Source of the DNA: Kuschelorhynchus macadamiae
Lineage: Eukaryota > Arthropoda > Insecta > Coleoptera > Curculionidae
Direction: 5' to 3'
Assembly (NCBI GenBank): GCA_030620095.1
Contig: JAUTXW010000958.1
Coordinates: 52,501-116,500 of the forward strand
Length of the DNA stretch: 64,000 nt
The notes under the pieces were generated by a model. It had not been told where the DNA came from and made no database searches. It saw nothing but the letters and a program-made list of their open reading frames with translations. Position numbers and translations under genes: made by a program. Of the stretch, positions 1-13,549 are shown piece by piece (positions within the stretch are counted from its first letter, which is position 1; every line of letters starts with the position of its first letter).

Positions 1-79
1 CACACAACACAAAAAGATTGGACAATACTTAAGGTCACCAATAGATATAATTCCTTTGCAATCCTGCCGTAAAGTGTAG

Positions 80-470
80 ATAGGTGAAACTGGACGGTCT
101 ATGTTTATTAGACTTCAGGAACATGAAAGATGTATAAGTAAGAAACAAATTGTTCAATCTGCTGTCACCGAACACCACTGCACAGGACACGTGTTTAATG
201 TAAGATACCAAGGTTCTTGAGTCAGTCTCAGGTTATTATAAACAAAAAATTTAAGAATTACTGAAATAATCAAGCACCCTATGCGGGCTACGTGCTACAT
301 CATCATAGTGGGTCATGTTTCGGTGGGTACAGGTCGGGTATAAATACTTGAACTCTGCTCATCGAAGCTCATTCAGTGTTTTGATCAAGCGAAACGTCGG
401 AAAGTAATTCCAATTTGACAGGGTCTAACCCCACGGACCGTGATTTATTGAGCGCTAAGTTCTTTTTCAA
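80..470 (+). pseudogene. Penelope-like GIY-YIG endonuclease remnant
   Basis: One frame is open from 80 to a stop at 218-220 (46 codons). It reads like the second half of a GIY-YIG nuclease domain: a 'GETGRSMFIRLQEHE' stretch, then 'SAVTEHHCTGHVF'. The R-L-x-E-H and A-x-x-E-H-x-x-x-x-G-H spacing is typical of the GIY-YIG domain at the C-terminus of Penelope-like retroelements. The following ~250 bases are stop-rich and contain 'gcgaaacgtcgg' near 389, a string like the 3' side of the hammerhead motif seen in such elements. No reverse transcriptase is visible; it may lie beyond the left window edge. The family call is from motif reading only. Another GIY-YIG-bearing element is possible. Confidence 0.55.
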
Positions 471-779
471 TTTTATTTTATGGGAATTGACTAAAATACT
501 ACGTTACTTGTGAACGACTCTTATCTCGTCCAACTATCTAGACAAATTTCGCTCCCCCTGGACCTATATAATTTTTTAAATTGGTTTTACCATGTCCCCC
601 TCTTTGAAAAAGGTTTAGCTATAGCCATATGTTATGACTGCAAACTTTATTTTGGTTCTCATTATCATCTTATTTTTTATTTAATTTATATATAAAAAAG
701 TACGATGACGTAGACAAAAGATAAAACAAACAATTGTAACTAAAGAAGCCTTTCATTAATCTAGTTAGTTTTGACAAAC
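471..779. other. Intron, nothing recognised
   Basis: AT-rich sequence between the Penelope-like remnant and the SCAF exon. The short open frames here are low in complexity or antisense to the exon. No splice-compatible exon, RNA gene or repeat was recognised. Confidence 0.5.
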
Positions 780-985
780 CTAGCAACAGGATCTGTAGAT
801 ACGGGAACGGGAGGCGGAGGAGGTCTAGGGCTTGGGTTGACCTCATCTTCATCATCATCATAGTCGAAATCTAAGAGTTTCTTATCGAAATGGATCTGTT
901 CGGGCCTAGCTGCCACAGCATCGGCTCCTTTTGTGAGAAGGCGTTGAAGCTGTTGGAGTTGCTGCAAGACCGGTTCGGTCAAGCT
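780..985 (-). CDS. SCAF4/SCAF8: SCAF4/SCAF8-like protein, downstream exon (acidic LLDFDY segment)
   Basis: Internal coding exon on the minus strand. It is bounded by a good acceptor ('catttacag' ending at 986) and a donor (AG|gtttgt, gt at 779-778), giving 206 nt. Read from phase 0 it starts S-L-T-E-P-V-L-Q-Q-L-Q-Q-L and continues through 'IHFDKKLLDFDYDDDEDE' into a proline run (SPRPPPPPVPVS). Vertebrate SCAF4/SCAF8 have a matching leucine/glutamine-rich stretch followed by F-N/D-K-K-L-x-D-R-F-D-Y/F plus acidic residues, downstream of the CTD-interacting domain and upstream of the RS and RRM regions. The 33586-33393 exon ends in phase 2, and joining it directly here would create a stop, so at least one exon lies between. 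The function is inferred from the family: a CTD-binding factor that prevents premature polyadenylation. Confidence 0.8.
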
Positions 986-2085
986 CTGTAAATGACGTTC
1001 CCAATAATTAATACATTAGAGTTGGCAACCATGCTTTGTAAATATGAACAAGTTAAATTATAACTCAAAAAACACACCTACATTTTAAAGCCACTGTCTA
1101 TATAAGTTGTTCGGTACCTTAAAAATATTTACTCTCTTTTTCAAACTTTGTTGTTTTTCAGCTTTAAGGCAACAAATAAAAGATTCATTTAATCTGAAAT
1201 TGCCGACGCACCGAGTTTATATTTAGTCTTTTTCAGGGCTAAAAAAAGGAAACAAAAATCCAATTGTTTTGTTTTATTCTGTTCTTTTTTTCGCTTAATC
1301 GAAAACTCAAATAATTAAAAAATCGATTAATAGATTAAACAAAAAATTGACTAATCAAAAAAATCGATATACCGATTAAAAAAAGGATCGAATTATTGAT
1401 AAACTGACCGGTTATATTGTCCACCCTTAATATTTATTGAGGCAAAAGAAAATAACTACATTTTATCCATTTTGAAAAAGACTAAATGTAAAGTCGAAAC
1501 ATCTGCAACGTCAGATTAAAAGGAGCTGTTATTTATTGCCCTTAATCCCAAAAACAATAAATTTAAAAAATTTAGATACAGTTTACTTTCACTATATCTA
1601 CGCTCTATTATACAAGACATCATTAACATAACAAAGTTACCTAATTAAAATATATTTAATGAACGACATTTTACATTTACATTTGACACAAAGATTATCG
1701 GTACTACATAAAAACACTTTTCGAAATTGCAATTTAAAGTCCAAGATAAATTACTTTGTTAAAAAGTAAATGTTATTGCAGTGTTCATTTTCAAATTTTT
1801 AATAAAAAAAATGGCAGAATAAACATTTATACAATCTCATTATTAAATACTTAAAAATTCTATATTTTCGATGCATCTATACAAGATACGTAGTTGTACA
1901 CAGGGCATGCCTATAAATGTTTTAATATGACTATTGTACATATAGACTAGTCACTAGTTGAACGTCACCATTATATTAGAAAAATTGTTAAGCGCATTCT
2001 TTACTTCAAACTAAATTTAATGTCACATCAAACATCATCGCATTAGGATCAATTTTCTAGAATTTGAAATGTTTTCATTTTAAAA
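986..2085. other. Intron, AT-rich, nothing firm
   Basis: Highly AT-rich DNA without a convincing coding stretch. Around 1310-1400 there are several variants of 'aatcgattaa', a small cluster of ATCGAT-containing words of unclear meaning. No terminal inverted repeats were identified. Confidence 0.45.
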
Positions 2086-2089
2086 TGTC

Positions 2090-2668
2090 ATTTTAAGTTT
2101 ACCTTGTACGGACCCTTTCTTCATAATTCGCACCCCCAATTCTGATTTAGTTTAAAGAAATTAGGATTTATGACGTAATTTAAAGAATATTAATATAAAT
2201 GTATATAGGATGCCTCAAAAATATGTACCAGACCCAACCGAAATGTTTTTAAATGAAACACGACAGTATATTGTACTGTCAACGAATGGGTTTAATACCC
2301 TTATTTTTAGACACCCGAGAAACTTAATAAAACTATGTTATAAGAAGTAGCGTATTCACAATTAATCCACTATGTAAGGGTTTTTGTTAAGTTTATTGGA
2401 TATCTTTAAAGATGACCCTATCAAACCTAGTATATATTTATAAACAACAATGGAGTGTTTCATTAAAAAAAAAAATATGTCGGGTCTGGTACATTTTTTT
2501 TTTAATGAAATATATGGCCATCCCATATACATAAATACTGATTTTCTCTAAATTAGGTAACAAACCCTACTTAACTTTTTTATTAATCAAACTCTTAAAA
2601 TCACGCAAATATTGGGTGTGGCGAATTGCGAAGAAAATCCTCGTACAAGGTAAATTTTTGTACAACAG
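2090..2668. repeat. Imperfect long inverted repeat (hairpin MITE-like)
   Basis: The left arm reads 'ttaccttgtacggacc' near 2099, then 'aattcgcacccccaat', later 'atgtaccagaccc' near 2223. The right arm carries the reverse complement of each in reverse order: 'gggtctggtacat' near 2480, 'attgggtgtggcgaatt' near 2613, and 'tcgtacaaggtaaat' near 2641. The arms are about 180-200 bp with substitutions and small indels, around a ~180-bp AT-rich loop. No coding sequence lies inside. This fits an old non-autonomous DNA element. The superfamily is not determinable because I see no clean target duplication. Confidence 0.6.
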
Positions 2669-2702
2669 GCATGTAAAATCATTTAGGGGAATTACTCTTA
2701 AT

Positions 2703-3050
2703 TAAGGCTGTCACAATTATTAATCGTGATCAGTTTTTCAGAACATAACGGATTAAAAAAAAACAGTTTTCCTGTAAATCTTTCAACCGGGTAATTATGT
2801 GATACGGATAATTAATTAACCGGCTAAACGATTGTGTTCCGGGGGGTCCGAGCTTATAATTTTCTGTTGACTAAAAAAAAGATCCTTACATTCATATATA
2901 AATGACTATATACATGGGTTTTGTTTCTCCCCGGGAGGGGGGGGGGGGTAGATCGGTTAAGCGAACCGGTTAACCAAACGCCGGTTATTCAAAATGCTGT
3001 TTTCTCGGATAACCGTGACTAATCTTATCCGGTAACCTTTGACAGCACTA
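2703..3050. mobile_element. hAT-like MITE (~348 bp)
   Basis: The left end 'taaggctgtcac' (2703) and the reverse complement of the right end 'tagtgctgtcaaa' (3050) are imperfect terminal inverted repeats. Flanks of 8 bp, 'ctcttaat' (2695-2702) and 'ctcttgac' (3051-3058), agree at 6 of 8 positions, as an aged hAT target duplication would. The interior has paired 'ccggt/aaccgg' words at 2970-3035. No open frame is present. Confidence 0.5.
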
Positions 3051-3757
3051 CTCTTGACCATAACTAAGGTATGAAACAATTGTTTAATGGATACAGAAGG
3101 TAAGAAAAACATGTTCAGAAAGTATTAAAATTTGTTAAAAATATCTTGCACGTCAAGAACCAAAAATTTTAAAAAATCGCCCAAAATTCTTTTTTTTTTT
3201 ATATTCAGGCATATATTATTTTTATTAGGAAATAATACTTCATTATGTAAAAGAATTGCATGTATAAGTTCGTCTGTCCAAGGATTTTGTCGAACAGACA
3301 AAAGTGGGAGGGTCTCGTTGAATTCAGGTATATGGTATGCTAAATCGAATATACTTATATGTTTATGTAGATTTCAACAATTTAAAAACTGTACTTTTTG
3401 ACCTATCATGTATAAGAATAATTATCTGCAAATGAGGATGAGGAATCGAGAGGTTAAGGGCAGGGCTACTGTGAGGTTCTATAAGCTAGGTAAGGTAAGC
3501 TATGGCCCACATTTTCAATCTTGTCTACACGACATACCCACGTCTTTACTCAGATGGCTGGCGGACGACATATTGATAAACACATGCTATAGAATCATAT
3601 GCCTCATTGCACTACGCCTACCACGGCATACAGACAAAACTGTAGCCTGCAAGAGAGACTGGACGATGAAGGTTAGTAGCCCTGAGCTATTATATTCACC
3701 AGAGCCATAACACATTACATTCAATAAGCCAAAAATACGATGGATCAAAATACATAC
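3051..3757. other. No gene recognised
   Basis: The short open frames at 3132-3401 and 3408-3710 have no recognisable domain and no splice or promoter support. I see nothing I can name here. Confidence 0.4.
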
Positions 3758-4595
3758 ACTGACCGGCGCAAAAAGTGTATCCCTGAATTCATTGCGTATT
3801 TTACAATAAATATTTAAAGCTTTATAATTTTATTTTTGTCTACGATATCAGGTAAGCACAAAATATTGGAAACAGAAGAATTTGGTCTGACATTTTTTTA
3901 GTAACTGATAAATTCTAAAGGGCGATATCTCTAACGGCAGTAGCTTTAATTCAAGATAACAGAAGTCAACGTTATGTGGCTAATGTTCTTATAATATCCC
4001 AGTCGAATATCCACATAGCTTATAGCCGCTTTCTTGAGAATGGATCATATTCCAGCAGACCTGGTTTTGACACAACCAGATTCACAGTACCCAGAGATGA
4101 TCATGATTTTGACCGTTTTTATTCCCCGCAATAGAAATCTTACGGCTGTTCTGGCCCAAAACCGGCTGGAAGAAAACGGCATGTAAAGGTAGGTAAAATA
4201 ACGCCTACACGAAATCGGAAAAGATCTGCAAATTGACCAGAAAATAGAGTCGCCCGGTTTCACTTTGCACGACAACAACGACATTGGATTCTAGATGATT
4301 GGAGCCAAGTTATTCTCTCGGTCAAGTCCAGATTTTCCCTTAAGTCACCAGACGGTCGCAACATTTTACACCTCTAACTGGTTATACTTTTATTCTTATG
4401 CACGACCACACGTGGCAAGGATAGTGGAAGAATATCTGATCGAGTTGAAAATAACACAGATGGAATGGTCAGCGCCTAGTCACTAGGCACTTTGCAGAAT
4501 CTTGGAAATTTGTTCTCGATCAAGACGACATTAGACATTCGGTGGAGGGAATGGAAGCTGTGATTCCAAGTGGAAGGAGGATACACGGTATTAAT
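3758..4595 (+). pseudogene. Dead Tc1-like transposase (Tc1/mariner)
   Basis: Scattered frames read as a Tc1-type transposase in the correct order: an HTH-like 'FLENGSYSSRPG' (near 4029), 'RLHEIGK' (near 4203), a 'FPLSHQT' catalytic-core segment near 4336 with its frame broken, then 'ARPHVARIVEEYLIE' (near 4400) and 'ITQMEWSAPSH' before a stop. The tail '..DIRHSVEGM..' near 4527 matches the usual C-terminus ending in a G-G/R-R-Y-T-like stretch. Several stops and frameshifts inactivate it. A candidate 5' terminus 'cactgaccggcgcaaaaag' starts near 3759. The far terminus is blurred by the tandem duplication that follows. Confidence 0.7.
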
Positions 4596-4772
4596 AAATC
4601 ACTGTTTTACCATGTGTGTATCCCAAAATTGAAATTATAAATTTTAGTTGGTTTCAATATTACATATTACAGGTGTTCTAATTAATAAATCACTGTTTTA
4701 CCATGTGTGTATCCCAAAATTGAAATTATAAATTTTAGTTGGTTTCAATATTACATATTACAGGTGTTCTAA
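4591..4772. repeat. Perfect tandem duplication, 91-bp unit, 2 copies
   Basis: The stretch starting 'ttaataaatcactgtttt' at 4591 recurs identically from 4682 and runs to 'ggtgttctaatt' near 4772. The copies look identical by eye, so the duplication is recent or an assembly duplication. The unit contains 'gtgtgtatccc', resembling the inner part of the Tc1-like terminus upstream, so it probably covers the 3' end of that element. Confidence 0.85.
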
Positions 4773-4789
4773 TTTTCCCATTTAACCCA

Positions 4790-5400
4790 ACCTATCCAAA
4801 TTACATTAAAGAATAATAGCAAAACAAAAAGACAGCGGCTAAATCAGTTCCTTACTCTATTACGTGATTCGCATTTTGTGCTAGTCAGTGAGTTCAGGCC
4901 TTTAAACGACAAATTCACCCCCCTTAACACACTACATCATAGTCACGAGAGTGAAATATGCTCAGAAGTCCACAATATGTACACCCTACCCTGTATTTAA
5001 TCATGTGTCAGTACTCTCGTACAGTCCCCAAGTATGCTCAAATAAAGTAAAAACTTATATACTCAAAAGATTTATAGCAAACTGTTATGTACGCATTACG
5101 AAAAAACGTGCAGGTTCGCGACTTGCTTCCATACATAACAAGCATTCAACAATCTGCGCAAGCCACGCAGCATCCTTAACAACCTCAACCTGCGTGAAAC
5201 CTAGAGCGAAGCACATCCATGACCTGGGCAGAAACACACACAATCAACCGTAACGTCGGTTGCATTGAGTAGGGTTGGAAATTGCATTACGACGAAGTGA
5301 CACGTCCTTCCTCATCTGCCGCTAGCCTACTCTTCTTCTCTCGGGCTTCCCCTAGAAGGTCTCCCAGGGGCTAAGATTTTGCGCGGCTTATTAGGAAGGA
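4790..5400 (+). mobile_element. Degraded LINE 3' region (jockey-like, tentative)
   Basis: The segment near 5250-5385 ('gcattgagtagggtt', 'ctagaaggtctcccag', 'aagattttgcgcggctta') resembles 10150-10285 ('gaattgagtagcgta', 'ctagaaggaatgcagacctag', 'caggttttgcaaggcgta'), which follows a recognisable reverse transcriptase tail. I read both as diverged copies of one LINE 3' UTR. The 100-codon open frame at 4951-5253 has no clear domain. Confidence 0.3.
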
Positions 5401-6215
5401 AGGAAATATAGGAAGAGAATGAAGAAAATATTATTATTACAATAACTTATGATATGCTGGCGACCTCGGGAAAGATTGATGCTTCTAAACGTACAGACCA
5501 ACATTGGTTCAGGCTATAACAGAAGATGGTCCTCCTTAGAAGATTATTAAGTTAATATATTTAAAACTCCTCCTCCCCTAATTGCATTATTAGATAAAGG
5601 TCGATAGTCTTCTTAAGAGTGGAGGAGTTAAAATCGTAGATTTTAATTCAGTGTGTAGCGTAGGATCAAAGTAAATTGCCGGTCGATTTTTTATCTTTAT
5701 TATGGTGCGAGGAAGATGACTATAATAGAGACTGAGAGCATCACTGAACGCAATTTTTAATATCGACGATATATTTTTAGTATCATGCATGGTATATATG
5801 AATTCCAAATTCCAACTGAAGATTAACATATACTGGAAGAAGCGTATTAAACCCAAATATGTAAATTTCCTTTACGAGTAATATCCGTGATTAAAAAATG
5901 AGAGGCCGTAGATCAAATCAACGAGAGGGGTACGAAACACTGTTATTTGTGGTCCTGTAGAACTTTTGAAGTATGCGACGTTAGTACCAGTTACACCACT
6001 AGAAATGTAGTCCTTCAAAATTACCCTTATGCACCCCAGAAAATGGTAGGTATCCACAAAACTTTGCAACAAACTGAACTCATTCTAATTCAAATAGTAG
6101 ATAAAGTTCCTTTAACATGCAGACGTTGAGAACGCTTAAATAAATAAGATATTAATTCAATGTCTAGAGTGTATAAGATTTAACAACAGAAGAATGGAAC
6201 TTCAACATCTTTGCA
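5401..6215. other. No gene recognised
   Basis: Short open frames on both strands (5590-5856 minus, 5872-6072 minus, 5947-6129 plus) overlap each other and show no domain. No repeat structure was recognised. Confidence 0.4.
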
Positions 6216-7106
6216 ACTAACCAAAAGAACTTCCAAACCTTTTCAATAATGTTTGGTCAACATATTTATTCACTGTATATAATGGTCACTAATGAGGGTA
6301 AGTATATTTATCTAGCAAAACCAATTAAATAACGTATGTCCAATAGGTTAGGTTAGAATTCCAATCAAGTTGGCATTGAACGAAATTTCATAATTAGTAA
6401 ACGTTTGTAATGAAGTACCAGTTTTGTTAACAGTTTTAACATAACTTATTGAACAATAAAACTGCGAGAAGTGAATAACATGCGTAAACTTATCAAAAGT
6501 GGTAATGTTAAGTGAAGCTAATGATGAGGGTTAGTTGAATTAAAAAAAAGCGGTGGAAATGTCTACGCGTAAGTTTGGTACAAGCCGAGTTGGTCTGGGA
6601 GGTACCATATACACGTTTCCAGCCGTGTGCATATTAGTAGGATTTCCTTCCCTTCCTTTCTTTTCTTCAATCTATTTTTTTTTTTCTTACTTTACACAGG
6701 CTAAACAATATTACACGAAAAATGAAGATAGCTGAAGTAAAATATTCCGGATTCAAAATACTTCTCCGCTAGGATCTATGGATGAGAGGTACTCGAGGGG
6801 CTTCACCAATATTATTTCTCACTCACCAATATCTGTGGTTTAAGTAAAAAACTCTGTTCACCGCTATATCCAATACTGCAGCTTCATATTCTCTTCCTAA
6901 ACGAACCAATCACCTTTGCTTTCCTGGCTATAAACTTCACCCATCATTCCGTCTGAATGGTGTGGCTCAAATTAATCCTGAATATATACGTACCGCTCTC
7001 ACTCAGACAATTCTCCCTACGAAGAGCTCGACTTTCTGCTAAGGTGGATTACCTCGTCTCCAAGCTCCCTTCCCCTGAAATCATTTAGCCTTGGCGACTA
7101 ATGTTC
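6216..7106. repeat. Source segment of the TA-overwritten copy
   Basis: Unique-looking 891-bp stretch whose pieces reappear in the same order and orientation at 7685-8165. It has no recognised gene. A pyrimidine tract plus 'cttactttacacagg' near 6685-6700 could act as a splice acceptor, but no exon follows that I can identify. Continuation to 7377 is unique sequence directly before the first (TA)n tract. Confidence 0.75.
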
Positions 7107-7375
7107 CTGATAAAGAATGGTTAGGCCAATCCCCAAGGTAGAGCAGCAAAGGTCTTTCCAATCAGCCAATCTCTTACCAACCTTATCAAAGAACCTTCCT
7201 ACTTCTCACACATCGTCAAAACCCATTGAACCTCTTTCTACCATTCACCCAGAGCCTTACCAACCAAGACGGCATAACTACCATGATACTCAAACAACTT
7301 CTAGACAAATCTACGTACTCATAGAGATATAATAGCATACTCCCCCTGCAGCATTTTTCTGCCAATGAAATATTG

Positions 7376-9554
<2,179 letters not shown>

Positions 9555-9699
9555 TCTATACTTACAGTCACTTACTTAGGCTTGGGCAAAAACAAAACAT
9601 AAACGACGTTCTCTCAGCAGAACAATGCGACTTCAAATAAAGCCAATCATCACTCCTAACTATACGTCTTTCCCGATGCATTATCGACTAGTTTAACAA

Positions 9700-10290
9700 G
9701 AAATCAAAAACGGAACAAGTAACGGTGGAAAATAGGCTGTCCACCTTTACAAATACGACATACCCAAATGACCGCACATACTGATAGCCCTCCTCTCAGT
9801 CGATGACACAACCATCATCACATCAGGAAATCACAGTTAACTCTCTTAAAGACCCAGCCTACCCTCTATACCAGACAAAATTCCACCATACATGCAAATC
9901 ATACTCCACAAAAAAAATATACAATCCAGGAACAAATCACTTACATGGAAAGCAAATTACATTTGTTTATAGTCAAAAGCAGTAATGACATACCCCCTAA
10001 GACTAGCAGCCCTCTAAAACAAAATGGTACGAATCATGACAAACCCCCTCCAGCACGTAAACTTCTCATCCGCGCTAGCCACGCAACGCTGGAATATTCC
10101 TGAAGCATAACAATCTGAGCCGACAGATCCTCAACCCGTGTAACGTATCCCGAATTGAGTAGCGTACAATATTAACCCTTCTTCAGAATTAAGTAGTTTC
10201 GTCGCTGGTTTCCCGTGGGAGGACACCTAGAAGGAATGCAGACCTAGAACCAGTCCTCAGGTTTTGCAAGGCGTAATGAAGGTTTATTCA
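9700..10290 (+). pseudogene. Jockey-like LINE reverse transcriptase remnant and 3' UTR
   Basis: Around 9780-9840 a frame reads 'LLSVDDTTIITSG', close to the Y-A-D-D-T catalytic box with substitutions. Downstream fragments 'NKSLTWKANY' and 'NKMVRIMTNPLQHV' (10000-10055) fit the thumb and C-terminal region of jockey-type reverse transcriptases. Many stops are present. Bases 10150-10285 resemble 5250-5385 and probably are 3' UTR. Confidence 0.45.
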
Positions 10291-10451
10291 CAAAAACATC
10301 CCTTAAGAGGACTCAAAGGCGCCGAACTCTATCGATCCTAAGACAATATATCTCAAGTTGGGTTTAAGCCTAATGTACCATAAATATTTAGCTTTAGATA
10401 AAAGAAATATCTTACCTCCGCATCCACTAAAAAGGTTTAAGAGTTAGACCA

Positions 10452-10604
10452 GCAGCCGGTTGCAGAAAGCTCAATTAAAGTTTAGAATGTTTAACGGAAT
10501 GTCAAACTTGACAGAGAGTTCCTAGATTTCTATAAGCCCTTGTCAAATCCCAAAGCTTGGTTAAATATTCTAAACATCAATTAAGTTTTGTGCAACCGGC
10601 TGCA
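10452..10604. mobile_element. Small hairpin MITE, ~153 bp
   Basis: The left end 'gcagccggttgcagaaag' and the right end '..gtgcaaccggctgc' are inverted repeats of ~40 bp, continuing inward with 'tttagaatgttta' (left) and 'taaatattctaaa' (right). Weaker complementarity extends outward ('aagagtta' near 10437 and 'aactctta' near 10627). No coding capacity. Confidence 0.7.
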
Positions 10605-10801
10605 GGTCTAGTTACCATGGCAATTAAAACTCTTAGTTCGCCAGCTATGTTCTGTTTATCTCATATTTTGCAATTGTGACAATTAGAAAAGGTTATTAGT
10701 TCCATTGTTGCATATGTCATCTTAAACCTATAACTGTCAAGTTAGAAATTGTCTAAATTTAAACCTCTTTAGTGAATATGGCTGAAACTAAAGTAAATAT
10801 A

Positions 10802-11490
10802 TAGTGCGGCGCTTTAATTTCTATTAAATTTTTTTTATTGGTCAAAAATAAAAATGTGAAATTTGGCACACTTCAACATCTGACTAAATACTCGTTTTGC
10901 GTACCTACAATTTAAGATGACGGCTGGGCGCCAATAAATAGAAAGATCGGTCGAGTGGCACATCTTTTAAAAGATCTTTTCAACCTTAATTCATTATAAA
11001 AATGAGGACTTTAAAATTGCCAACTTCAAAATGGCGGCCATTTGTAAATGCGAAGAACCTATTAAATAGAGAATAAAACTATAAAAAAAAATTATACCTC
11101 ACGTGATCTCTAATTGAAATGTTCTCAAAATTGTGTGGGATGTGAAGGATAAAGTCTGAATTAAAATTAAAACATCCTGGAAAACTTTTCAATTAGGGAT
11201 CTCGTGAGGAATAAACTGTTTGAATTTTGAATTTCAAATATGTTTAATCTCCAAATATCTAGGTTCCGACACATTTACGAATAGTCGTGATTTTGAAATG
11301 TATAATCTTAATATTCCTATATTTCACGATGAATTCTGGTTAAAAAGAGACGTCAAAAAATTTCCATTTATTTTCTTTTACAAAATCCATCTTAAAACAC
11401 GAATCATTCACAACAAAATTGTATTTCAAATTCTAACTTAAGCGATTCAAAAAATAAAAAAAGGACAAGGAATTAAAAAGCCGCACTGTA
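10802..11490. mobile_element. Tc1/mariner-type MITE, ~690 bp
   Basis: The left end 'tatagtgcggcgctttaatt' (from 10800) and the right end 'aattaaaaagccgcactgtata' (to 11492) are imperfect terminal inverted repeats flanked by TA on both sides, as expected of a TA-targeting element. The only open frame inside (11220-11441 plus) has no transposase motif, so the element is non-autonomous. Confidence 0.65.
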
Positions 11491-11492
11491 TA

Positions 11493-13011
11493 ATTATATT
11501 ATTCTAATACAAGTTTCATGAAAACTAACTTAAAGTATGTTTACAACAAAGATTATATAATAAACCTTAGAACTTTTATGGCTAATAATTTTTTTGTCCT
11601 AAAAAAAAGCAAAATGTGAGTGAAAAATAAGTAATTATATAGGATATCCCTTTTAACAATCAAAAGTTAACAGAAAATCGGAATACGCACGAGATGACAA
11701 AAAATGCCAAATTATGTCCTAACTGAAGCAACAAACTATCATTTTAATATATTAATTACATTGAACGATTTCGAATTTTTTACATGTGATGGACTATAGC
11801 CAGTCTCTTTAACTGTGTAAAAAAAACCGGGCGGCCGATGGGGGCAATTTTCAAGCTATGGATGAACAAAGGAGTAACCTTGGTTCTATGAGAAATATTA
11901 CAAAAATGAATGGGTTTGTAAAAAATATGAAGGATCATTTTTTATCAAAAAATAAAGACAATTTGAATATCTATAAGAGATTCTAAACATAGTCAGTTGC
12001 TTTTTGTTATTTGTATATGTATGTATGTTAAAACATCTAAAATAAATTTAAAATTATATATATATTAATAAAATATTTTCAACACCCTGTATCTCCAAAA
12101 GCAAGGATTTAGGATAGCCTGTATTAAATTATGTTTCGGTTTTGGATAATTGACTACATATGTTTTCTAATTAGTTTCATATTACGGTCGTGCGAGAACT
12201 AGCCAAATGAGTCATCAAACGTTTATGAACGTGGGCTAAAACTAACAAACACTTCACCCTATAACGAGTTGAGTCAAGGCCCTGTTGACATCATATAAGG
12301 TTTTTTTATTACGTAATTTTGTAAAAATTCAGCATTAGCGATAACTTTTGCTTCATTAAGTATGAAAGATGGCCTATTCGAAAATAGTCACAAGACTCGA
12401 GTTACGAAATGTATGTATGAAAATTGCACAAAAACAGCTTATTTGCTAAAATAAGAAATAGTTTTATTAAGAAACGTTATTTGTTTTTTAATTTTAAATA
12501 AGTATATCGAATTTTGATCAGAAATTGCAATATTTAATTTTTATGAATTTTTCCTAAACTGCCTGTTGAAAAAAATATTTTTTAGTAACCTCACCAGTAT
12601 ATTAATTTCTTATACCCAAATATTCGATAAAAACTGTGTTTTCCGAGAATAAAAAAATGTAATTTAGGAATTAAATTACATATTTTTATAATAAATACAT
12701 GTCAATACAAAAAAAAAACAAAAATAACGTTGAACTAATTTAGGAGCGTAATAACTTGATGAACTAATTTAGGAGCGTTATATAAAATAAATTTTAAATT
12801 ATTTAAAATTGTTAATAACTTGCTTAAAAGTCTTAAAACTTAAAATTTTGAAATTTACCAAAATTCGGTATATATAATATGTAAAACTAAAAAATAAACT
12901 CTTAATAACGTTTTCTCATCTTTCTCAGCAAAAAAGCCCTTTTTCTATGATTCCTATTAATAAATGTCAATTTTGACAGGTAGTAAACCACATCCGTAAG
13001 TTTTCATGTTA
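11493..13011. other. No gene; small repeats
   Basis: AT-rich sequence. A 20-bp direct repeat 'gaactaatttaggagcgt' occurs near 12732 and 12761. The word 'acaccctgtat' at 12082 resembles the terminus of the element at 28799-29412, but I found no partner end here. Confidence 0.45.
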
Positions 13012-13391
13012 CCATCGAGTTTTTGACCTCAAGAAGATTTTATCAGAGCCATTAAAAGAAAATTCTAGATCACTCTATTTCGAAACTAAACAAGATCCCG
13101 AAAATTTGACTTGGAATCATTCGTCAAGAAAACCTTATCAAAACAATATCAAGAAAATTCTAGAACATCCTATTTTTAAACTAAACAAGATTCATAAATT
13201 TCTACTTTACCATTGCGTTTTGGACCTAAATAGGGACAATTTTAAACCACTTTTCAAACTAACAAAGATTGGTGAGTTTTGACCGTTCCATTGTGTTTTG
13301 GACCTCCAGAAAAACTGGCATTTTGACAAAACTTCTAGAAACTTCTACTAAAACTAAGCAAGATTCATCCAATTTAACTTTGCCATAGCGT
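13012..13391. repeat. Degenerate tandem array, ~100-130-bp unit, 3-4 copies
   Basis: Each unit contains variants of 'tctagaa..', 'aactaaacaagattcat', and 'ccattgcgttttggacct' (copies near 13013, 13134, 13211, 13287 and 13385). Divergence is high. The array lies directly upstream of the gag-like region of the Ty3/gypsy-like element and may be part of its leader, or an independent array. Confidence 0.55.
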
Positions 13392-13549
13392 TTTTAAAGA
13401 AAAAAGAAGCCGAAATAAATTGAACTGCATGCCTAACATGGCCACAAACGCCATAACGCTAAACGAACCTAGTAAAGGAGATTGAAGAACTACTCAACAA
13501 TCTACAAGTAGAAACAGGATATTCTTATGAAGAGGTCAGTCCATTAGCA

